Assembly (NCBI GenBank): GCA_017409465.1 | Contig: JAFQSQ010000011.1 | Span: forward strand, 1 to 48,088 | From: Akkermansia sp. | GTDB taxonomy: Bacteria; Verrucomicrobiota; Verrucomicrobiia; Verrucomicrobiales; Akkermansiaceae | Length of the DNA: 48,088 bases | Direction of reading: 5' to 3' | In this document: in pieces, positions 42,366-48,088 of the stretch | Layout of the letters: each line of letters begins with the position of its first letter | Numbering within the stretch: position 1 is the stretch's first letter | Made by a program: the position numbers and the translations under genes | Notes under the pieces: model-generated | Databases searched by the model: none | Told to the model about the DNA's origin: nothing | What the model saw: only the letters and a program-made list of their open reading frames with translations

Positions 42366-42748
42366 TTTCCGTGCGTCCAGGCCAGTATTTTCCGTGTTGT
42401 CGGCTGCACCAGATATTCCGCTGCACCACCCTTCGAGCGGGGCGGCAAATCGCAGATAGTCACCAACACATAGCGTTGTCCGGGCTCAAGCTGCGGCTGT
42501 TGCAGGAAGCGGCGGCGCGACGCTTCTTCACTTGTCAGCACGCGGTAGCCAAAGCGGAGGTAATTTTTCATCTCCCTGCCCGCGCGGTATCGCTTTTTAT
42601 AGTCATTGATGCAGACGGTGAGAATCTCCGCATCCAGCTCAGATGCAGGATAGGTGGCGATAGAAGGCGCAGGTTCTGCCTGCATCGGGCACGCTCCGAT
42701 ACAAGCGAGCACCAACAGAGCCCGGAAATTTGATGATATCTTCCCCAT
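42362..42748 (-). CDS. Small secreted protein of unknown function
   Basis: A 128-aa protein with a signal peptide (about 1-24, GACPMQAEP). The mature part is polar, with ELDAEILTVCINDYKKRYRA and a strand-rich end (GQRYVLVTICDLPP, then AAEYLVQPTTRKILAW). Two cysteines could pair. No family is recognised. I chose the ATG at 42748, with GAGAGGAA just before it, since it starts the signal peptide; the longer frame runs into metH. It follows metH by 16 nt and is coupled to the 58-aa lipoprotein gene, so the three probably share a transcript. Confidence 0.7.
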   Translation of the reverse strand: MGKISSNFRALLVLACIGACPMQAEPAPSIATYPASELDAEILTVCINDYKKRYRAGREMKNYLRFGYRVLTSEEASRRRFLQQPQLEPGQRYVLVTICDLPPRSKGGAAEYLVQPTTRKILAWTHGK

Positions 42749-42764
42749 GATTCCTCTCCGGCTA

Positions 42765-45700
42765 TCAATTCCCTCTGGCAGCATAATCGGTGCGCTGGTC
42801 GTCACCGATGGGGCCCACGGCGAAGTAGCGGGCCTGCGGGTGATTGAACACGAGCGCACAGACGGAGGATGCGGGCTGCATCATGTAGGTATCCGTGAGG
42901 GTGGCACCGGTGCGGGCGGTAGCATCCAGCAGGGAGAAGATAGTTTCTTTCTCCGAATGGTCAGGCTGCGAGGGATAGCCGCAGGCCGGGCGCACAGACG
43001 TGCGGGCATCGCCGTCCGCAGGCGGCCAGATTTGGTTGATGACCTCGTGCGTGCATTCGGCAAGGGCTTCTGCCATCATGTTGCAGAGAGCGGCGCAGAG
43101 GAGCGAGTTGTAGGTATCGTGCGCGGCATCGAACTCAGCCGCCCATTCCTCACCGCCTGTGACGGAAAGCTGGAGTGCCCCGACATAGCCCCCCTGCCCC
43201 TGCGGCGCAACAAAGTCGGCCAGGGCAAGGCGCGGTTTATCGCTGACTGTCTGCTGGCGCATGGTGCGCAGGATAGTACCGCCCTCCACCACGATATCAT
43301 CCACCGCACGGTATGCCGGCCAGATACCGACAGCGGCGCGGGCTTTCAGACGGGCTTCAGCCTGCGCGCGGGCAAAGAGAGCGCGGGCATCATCCATGAG
43401 CTGCACGGCCTGCGCCACCTTATCAGCGGGGGCATTGGGATGGAATGCCCCACGGGCGGGATTCCATACGCTCTGCAGCTCGAAGAAGCGCAGCAGGATG
43501 CTCCAATCCGCAGCATCCAGAAGCTGCTGCCAGCTCAGGGCATAATCCGGTTGCGGCGTGTGACAGGCACAGCCGCAGGGAACGCCCACGATAAAGACAC
43601 CGGTGCGGCTCGGTACGGGTTGGGGCTGGGCCGCCCAATCCACGGGCAGAGCCTGTGCGCGAGCCTGCTCCAGCGGCAGGAGGGGCACATGTTTCTCTTC
43701 AAACTCCTCACAGCGGCGCTTCTGCTCAGCCTTGATATCCGCAATAACCTGCTCCCGTTCCGCACTCAGCAGAGAGGCTGCCACGGGAACAATGGTGGAG
43801 GCATCCGCCGTCTGCACTACCACCCCGGAGGGGTAATGCGGCGCGAGCTTGAGCGCCGTGTGCAGCGGGCTTGTCGTTGCGCCGCCCACCATCAGCGGCA
43901 GCGTGTACCCTGCGGCTTCCAGCGCCGCCGCCACCTTTGCCATCTCATCCAGAGAGGGGGTGATGAGCCCGGAAAGAGCCACAATATCTGCTTTTTCGCG
44001 CTCAATGGCGGCCAGGATATCCTCACAGGGAACCATCACCCCGAGGTCAACCACGCGGAAACCATTGCAGGAAAGCACAACGCTGACGATATTTTTGCCG
44101 ATGTCATGCACATCTCCCTTCACCGTGGCCAGCACCACCGTACCGGCAGAGGAAGCCGAGCCGGCCGCTGCATTCAGCAGCGGGGTCAGAATGGCTACGC
44201 TCTGCTTCATCACGCGGGCACTCTTCACCACCTGCGGCAGGAACATTTTTCCGGAACCGAAAAGCTCACCAACCTGCTTCATCCCCTCCATGAGCGGCCC
44301 TTCTATCACCGCCAGCGGCGTGCCGCAGAGCTCCAGAGCCTCGCGGGTATCGGGCTCAATGAAATCCGTGATACCGTTGACCAGCGCATGCGCCAGACGC
44401 TCCTGCACCGGGCGACTGCGCCATTCGGCTACGGGTGCGGCGGCTTTCGAAGCAGCAGCGGAGGCGGTGGCTTTCTCCCGTTCCCTGGCGGCAGCCAACT
44501 CCTGAGCATAGGAAATGAGACACTCCGTCGCATCCTCACTCACATTCAGCAGCACATCCTCCACCAGCTTGCGGCGGTGTGCGGGAATGCTCTCATAGTC
44601 ATCCATCAGTGCCGCATTCACGATGCACAAATCAAGCCCGCCCTTTGCCGCATGGTGCAGGAAAGCGGAGTGCATGGCCTCACGAACGGGGTTGATACCC
44701 CGGAACGAGAAAGACACGTTGGAAATACCGCCGGAAATGTGGCACAGCGGGTGGCAACGGTGAATTTCCTCCGTCGCCTGGAAGAAATGCAGCGCATGGT
44801 TGGCATGCTCGGCAATGCCGGTGCCTACCGTCAGCACGTTCGGGTCGAAAATGATATCTTCTTCCGGGAATCCGACCACCTCCGTGAGCAGACGGTGGGC
44901 TCGGTGGGCAATATCAATGCGGTCCTGACGGGCGCAGGCCTGCCCCTTCTCATCGAATCCCATCACCACCACAGCGGCACCGTAGCGGCGAATGATGCGA
45001 GCCTGGCGCAGGAATTCCTCCTCGCCGTTCTTCAGGGAAATGGAGTTCACGATTCCCTTGCCCTGCATGCAGCGCAACCCGGCCTCGATAATCTCCCATT
45101 TGGAGGAGTCCACCATGAAAGGCACGCGGGCAATGTCCGGCTCAGCCGCCACGAGGTTAAGAAAACGGGTCATGGCGGCAGGGCCGTCAATCATTCCATC
45201 GTCAAAACAGAAGTCCAGCACACGCGCCCCCTTCTCCACCTGTTGGCGGGCAATGGAAACGGCCTCCTCATACTTACCCTCACGGATGAGACGCGCAAAC
45301 TTCGGCGAGCCTGCCACGTTGCAGCGCTCCCCAATGAAGAGGATACCCTCGCTGCGGTGGTGGTTCATGGCTTCCAGCCCCGCCAGGCGCATGGAGCCAT
45401 CGGCGGGCTTTGTCGGAATCGTTCGCGGCGCAAAACCGGAGACGGCATCGCGGATGGCGGCGATATATTCCGGCGTAGTGCCGCAACAGCCGCCCACCAT
45501 GTTAAGCAAACCTTCCTCTGCATAGCCACGCAGAATGTTGGCCATGAATTCTGCGCTGTGGGCATAGCCCGTGGGGCTGAGCGGGTCGGGCAAGCCCGCA
45601 TTCGGGTACATGCTCACCGCGCAATCTGCCAGAGCGGACAGCTCACGCGCAAAAGGCAGCATGAGGTCTGCCCCCAATGCACAGTTCATGCCGACGGACA

Positions 45701-46499
45701 AGGGCGCAGCGTGGCGCACGGAGTTCCAGAACGCCTCCACGGTCTGCCCGGACAGCGTGCGGCCGGCGCGGTCAGTCACGGTGAAACTAATCATGAGCGG
45801 CGGCAGCTCTCGCTCCTCTCGCAGCTCCTCAATGGCGTAGATACACGCCTTCGCGTTAAGCGTGTCGAAAATCGTCTCCAGCATCAGCACATCCACCCCG
45901 CCGTCGGCAAGCGCCTCCACCTGAGCGCGGTAGGCACGGCGCAGCTGGTCAAAGTTCACCGCGCGGAAACCGGGGTCATTCACCTCCGGAGAAAGGGATG
46001 CTGTCACGGCCATCGGCCCGATGGAACCGCCCACCAGACAGGGACGACCCTGCTGCTGCTCCGCAGCCTCCGCCGCCTCACGCGCCACGCGGCAGGCCGC
46101 CAGATTCATCTCCCGCACCAGAGCCGCCAGCGGAGCGTCCTGCAACACGCGTTCATAATAGTCCTGATCATGGCGGCAAGGGGGCTCATGGTGAAAGAAC
46201 TCATGCTGCCCCAGAGCGGTGGAGGAGAAAGTGCAGGTGCTCACCATGTCTGACCCGGCGGCAAAGTACGCATCATAAATCCCGCGCAGTATCTCCGGGC
46301 GCGTGAGGGACAGCACGTCGTTATTATTCAGCAAATCCTGCGGGTACTGCTCGGTGTCCGCAAAGCGTGAGCCGCGATAATCAGCCTCGGCAAGCCTGTG
46401 TTTTTGAATCATGGTGCCCATACCGCCGTCCAGGATAAAAATACGTTCTGCGAGGATGCGGTTCAGGGCGTTGCGGCGTTCAGCTGCTGTGGTCTTCAT
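42765..46499 (-). CDS. metH: Cobalamin-dependent methionine synthase
   Basis: A 1244-aa modular enzyme that moves the methyl group of methyl-tetrahydrofolate to homocysteine through cobalamin. All modules are visible in order: homocysteine domain (about 1-330) with zinc ligands Cys273, Cys338 and Cys339; pterin domain (about 360-620, with [17 protein letters not shown]); cap and B12 domains with DVHDIG (796-801, His798 as lower ligand); and the SAM-dependent reactivation domain ([15 protein letters not shown]). Length is close to E. coli MetH (1227 aa). I chose the ATG at 46499; upstream frame lacks homology. No cobalamin or SAM riboswitch is seen, but a terminator hairpin sits 23 nt upstream. 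Confidence 0.97.
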   Translation of the reverse strand: MKTTAAERRNALNRILAERIFILDGGMGTMIQKHRLAEADYRGSRFADTEQYPQDLLNNNDVLSLTRPEILRGIYDAYFAAGSDMVSTCTFSSTALGQHEFFHHEPPCRHDQDYYERVLQDAPLAALVREMNLAACRVAREAAEAAEQQQGRPCLVGGSIGPMAVTASLSPEVNDPGFRAVNFDQLRRAYRAQVEALADGGVDVLMLETIFDTLNAKACIYAIEELREERELPPLMISFTVTDRAGRTLSGQTVEAFWNSVRHAAPLSVGMNCALGADLMLPFARELSALADCAVSMYPNAGLPDPLSPTGYAHSAEFMANILRGYAEEGLLNMVGGCCGTTPEYIAAIRDAVSGFAPRTIPTKPADGSMRLAGLEAMNHHRSEGILFIGERCNVAGSPKFARLIREGKYEEAVSIARQQVEKGARVLDFCFDDGMIDGPAAMTRFLNLVAAEPDIARVPFMVDSSKWEIIEAGLRCMQGKGIVNSISLKNGEEEFLRQARIIRRYGAAVVVMGFDEKGQACARQDRIDIAHRAHRLLTEVVGFPEEDIIFDPNVLTVGTGIAEHANHALHFFQATEEIHRCHPLCHISGGISNVSFSFRGINPVREAMHSAFLHHAAKGGLDLCIVNAALMDDYESIPAHRRKLVEDVLLNVSEDATECLISYAQELAAAREREKATASAAASKAAAPVAEWRSRPVQERLAHALVNGITDFIEPDTREALELCGTPLAVIEGPLMEGMKQVGELFGSGKMFLPQVVKSARVMKQSVAILTPLLNAAAGSASSAGTVVLATVKGDVHDIGKNIVSVVLSCNGFRVVDLGVMVPCEDILAAIEREKADIVALSGLITPSLDEMAKVAAALEAAGYTLPLMVGGATTSPLHTALKLAPHYPSGVVVQTADASTIVPVAASLLSAEREQVIADIKAEQKRRCEEFEEKHVPLLPLEQARAQALPVDWAAQPQPVPSRTGVFIVGVPCGCACHTPQPDYALSWQQLLDAADWSILLRFFELQSVWNPARGAFHPNAPADKVAQAVQLMDDARALFARAQAEARLKARAAVGIWPAYRAVDDIVVEGGTILRTMRQQTVSDKPRLALADFVAPQGQGGYVGALQLSVTGGEEWAAEFDAAHDTYNSLLCAALCNMMAEALAECTHEVINQIWPPADGDARTSVRPACGYPSQPDHSEKETIFSLLDATARTGATLTDTYMMQPASSVCALVFNHPQARYFAVGPIGDDQRTDYAARGN

Positions 46500-46522
46500 A
46501 ACGGGATGGGGGATGAGAGAGA

Positions 46523-46552
46523 AAGAAAACAGCGCACAGGGTAGTGCGCTGT
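46523..46552 (-). terminator. Intrinsic terminator between nuoA and metH
   Basis: A 9-bp perfect stem (ACAGCGCAC, 46529-46537, with GTGCGCTGT, 46544-46552) is followed on the minus strand by TTTTCTTTC. It is 39 nt after the nuoA stop and 23 nt before the metH ATG, so it either ends nuoA or acts as an attenuator for metH. Confidence 0.88.
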
Positions 46553-46591
46553 CGTTTGAAAATCTATGAAAAAAGTTCCATGGGCACAGCA

Positions 46592-46990
46592 TCAACCGCG
46601 GCTACGAGGGGCGGGGTTGCGATGCCACACCACGGCACCCTTACCTACGGCATAGAGATAGGCAATCATCAGCACCGCGATAAACACCGTCATGGCACCG
46701 AAAGCCGCGCCGTTGTTCATCACAAAATCCTTGAAGCCCAGCGCCCAGGGGTACAGGAACACCACCTCCAGGTCAAACACCAGGAAAAGGATGGCCACCA
46801 GATAGAACTTCACGGAGAAGAACGCAGGAGCACCATCGCCCTCCGGCACGTTACCGCACTCATACGGCACATCGGCACCCTTGCCCATCTTGGCACGGCG
46901 ACCGAAAATCACACTCAGAACGATGATGAGACCGGCAAAACCGAAACCGGCGATTAACTGAATGAGAGCTGAAAAATATTCCTGAAGCAT
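46592..46990 (-). CDS. nuoA: NADH-quinone oxidoreductase subunit A
   Basis: A 132-aa membrane subunit of respiratory complex I with three helices. It shows [20 protein letters not shown], which is the conserved loop with the Cys that controls the active/deactive switch, then [20 protein letters not shown]. The C-terminal end is basic. It has its own promoter and terminator and is not followed by nuoB: neither the next gene (metH) nor the previous one belongs to complex I, so this subunit is separate from the rest of any nuo operon. Confidence 0.93.
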   Translation of the reverse strand: MLQEYFSALIQLIAGFGFAGLIIVLSVIFGRRAKMGKGADVPYECGNVPEGDGAPAFFSVKFYLVAILFLVFDLEVVFLYPWALGFKDFVMNNGAAFGAMTVFIAVLMIAYLYAVGKGAVVWHRNPAPRSRG

Positions 46991-47003
46991 GGCTGTTGCG
47001 GAC

Positions 47004-47032
47004 TATATAGCAGAAATATCAGGCAAAGTCAA
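47004..47032 (-). promoter_or_regulatory. Promoter of nuoA
   Basis: On the minus strand, TTGACT (47032-47027), 17 bp, TATATA (47009-47004). The ATG at 46990 is 13 nt beyond, so the leader is about 6 nt. Confidence 0.75.
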
Positions 47033-47068
47033 TCCTATTCCACACCGACATACTTTTTTCCCGAAATC

Positions 47069-47839
47069 CTATTTCAGAATACGTCTGAGCATCTCATCCA
47101 GCTTCGGGCGAAGCAGCCCTGCCTCGGCCAGACGTTTCTGCTCTGCCTGAATGATACGACGGATGGCGTGGCAGCGCTCCACGGCAGGCTTCAGCTGCTC
47201 ACTGATTTCCCGCGACTGGCGATTATCCTGCAGCTGCTGCGCCTCCACTCGTTTCCGACTGCTTTCCACCGACTCTGTCAGCCGGGGTAATTGATCGGCT
47301 ATACCTGCCAAATCCGTTTCATTCTTAATCCGGCCAAGGTAATACGCCACATCTTCAAGAGCATCACCCCACTCCAGATACAAGGCTACATCAACCGCAT
47401 CTTCCTCAGAGTAAACAGCATGAAGGGACGTTGGCATACGGTAGAGGTGAAACACCTGAACCAGCTTTTCCGAGCCGTAGGAGTTCACTTCCTGCAGTCG
47501 ATGAATCACCGGCAGGCCGCTCTGGATGATATGGGTCAGGCTGCGCATCGATGTAGTCAGTTCCCGCACATCATCAATGGGGTATACCTCCAACTGATGA
47601 CAGAGCTCCTTCATCTTCTTCAGTCGTACGTGCAGGGCGTCTGCTGCCTTATCAGCACTTTCCCGATCACTCACCGAGCGCAGGATGAGGTTGACCTGCT
47701 GCGCTTCCTCCAACAGAGCGTGACAGATATCGCAAGGGCTCTCCACTCCGTGGGCAGGCGCAGCAGGCACCGTCTCCACCGCTACTACAGGCAGTGAACT
47801 GAGCATCAGCAGGCATATCTTCAGCAAGAGACCTCTCAT
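47069..47839 (-). CDS. Secreted helical/coiled-coil protein of unknown function
   Basis: A 256-aa protein with a signal peptide (about 1-20, SLPVVAVE). The mature protein starts with a CDICHALLEEAQQ segment (a CxxC, perhaps haem- or metal-binding or a disulfide, though a haem CxxCH does occur: CDICH). The rest is almost all helix with heptad-like spacing, especially 195-256 (ESSRKRVEAQQLQDNRQSRE). Despite the CxxCH, the overall sequence does not look like a cytochrome, and one site alone is weak evidence. It is transcribed from a strong near-leaderless promoter. No family is recognised. Confidence 0.65.
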   Translation of the reverse strand: MRGLLLKICLLMLSSLPVVAVETVPAAPAHGVESPCDICHALLEEAQQVNLILRSVSDRESADKAADALHVRLKKMKELCHQLEVYPIDDVRELTTSMRSLTHIIQSGLPVIHRLQEVNSYGSEKLVQVFHLYRMPTSLHAVYSEEDAVDVALYLEWGDALEDVAYYLGRIKNETDLAGIADQLPRLTESVESSRKRVEAQQLQDNRQSREISEQLKPAVERCHAIRRIIQAEQKRLAEAGLLRPKLDEMLRRILK

Positions 47840-47848
47840 GGGGCGGGC

Positions 47849-47877
47849 ATTCTACAGAGGGGAACCCCGTTTGTCAA
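47849..47877 (-). promoter_or_regulatory. Promoter of the 256-aa secreted protein gene
   Basis: On the minus strand, perfect TTGACA (47877-47872), 17 bp, TAGAAT (47854-47849). The ATG at 47839 is 9 nt beyond, giving a leader of 2-3 nt. Confidence 0.8.
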
Positions 47878-47947
47878 GTCGTATCTGCGCGACACAATAT
47901 TGCCTCGGCAATTTTTAATGGGCTGTTCAAGCTAAGCACCAAATGAC

Positions 47948-48088
47948 TTTGTCGGGCTGAAAGCCCGAGGAATTTTGAGCCCGGAGGGCGGTATAATCGT
48001 AGCGAGTGGCGGAGCTGCGACAGCAGCGGAGTCACTCGTAACGAACCAAAAGGATATGGGAGCCCCGATGTAGGTCGGGGCGGCATAA
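47948..48088. repeat. Structured intergenic repeat with at least three hairpins (runs into window end)
   Basis: Three inverted repeats lie in a row: TCGGGCT/AGCCCGA (47952-47958 with 47962-47968), CGAGTG/CACTCG (48003-48008 with 48033-48038, enclosing GCTGC/GCAGC), and CCCCGA/TCGGGG (48063-48068 with 48075-48080). The style (short GC stems around GAAA- or TGTAGG-like loops, ending GGCGGCATAA) resembles dispersed intergenic repeats of Verrucomicrobiota and Planctomycetota. No second copy is in this window, so its repeat nature is inference. A short open frame across it is probably not a gene. Confidence 0.5.

Noticed and set aside
42654..46253. A 1199-codon open frame on the plus strand across metH
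   Set aside because: It is the antisense of metH, which has all catalytic motifs on the minus strand. High G+C with few stop triplets produces such frames; the translation has no recognisable domain and is rich in His/Arg/Gln.
46500..46750. A cobalamin or SAM riboswitch before metH
   Set aside because: The gap is only 92 nt and contains a plain terminator stem. I see no B12-box-like or SAM-I core sequence.
47069..47839. Cytochrome c-type haem site (CDICH) in the secreted coiled-coil protein
   Set aside because: One CxxCH in an otherwise helical, coiled-coil sequence without a suitably placed Met ligand is weak evidence, so I did not call it a cytochrome.
1..48088. CRISPR array, tRNA, rRNA, prophage or insertion sequence
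   Set aside because: No regularly spaced repeats, cloverleaf-like segments, rRNA signatures, transposase, integrase or phage structural genes were seen on either strand.

Overview
The window (about 55% G+C) looks like chromosome from a Gram-negative bacterium of the Verrucomicrobiota, probably close to the gut Akkermansiaceae. This is inferred from gene content and protein style, not from a marker search. Supporting points are a Kdo transferase (waaA, so an LPS outer membrane), nuoA, the dxr route to isoprenoids, a tiny AURKAIP1/COX24-type ribosome-associated protein, many lipoproteins and secreted proteins of no known family, and sparse Shine-Dalgarno sequences. I see no rRNA, tRNA, CRISPR array, transposase or integrase.

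Layout. 1-7.6 kb (- strand) is one tightly packed run read from 7549 downwards: a PBP1-type glycosyltransferase whose transpeptidase active site is degenerate, a conserved 477-aa protein, the cysteine desulfurase sufS, a PP2C phosphatase, an Fe/Mn superoxide dismutase and an HdeD-like membrane protein. 7.6-15.2 kb (- strand) holds a CstA-type transporter and a set of envelope proteins: a thioredoxin-fold protein without CxxC, a large transglutaminase-like/discoidin protein, a zinc-ribbon membrane protein and a small single-span protein. 15.2-19.4 kb (- strand) has hemA, a cobA-hemD fusion, a NodB-type deacetylase lipoprotein and the 34-aa ribosomal-type gene. 19.6-26.9 kb mixes both strands: membrane protein, galM, small lipoprotein, secreted protein, then rsmD-waaA-DUF2062 and metG. 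27.1-28.9 kb is an A+T-rich glycosyltransferase plus a secreted tyrosine phosphatase. 28.9-35.8 kb (- strand) has a second CxxC-less thioredoxin-fold protein, an alpha-glucan phosphorylase, a sodium:solute symporter with a small partner, and pyrG. 36-40 kb (+ strand) has a ROK-type regulator, an Arg-rich small protein, a thermonuclease, and a Y-family polymerase/YolD pair of clostridial type. 40-48 kb has dxr, an unknown protein, a repeat, two small secreted proteins, metH, nuoA and a coiled-coil secreted protein, and ends in a structured repeat.

Two window-wide patterns stand out. First, many genes have a good sigma70-like promoter (TTGnCA-like, 16-18 bp, TAGAAT-like) whose -10 box lies only 6-14 nt before the start codon. 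This implies leaderless or nearly leaderless mRNAs, and I used it to choose several starts. Second, an interspersed repeat at 1-141 and 42056-42221 supplies the same in-frame C-terminal tail and stop codon to an upstream reading frame in both copies.

The most notable single genes are the PBP that has lost two of its three transpeptidase motifs, the imported PolY-YolD module, and the orphan nuoA next to metH.
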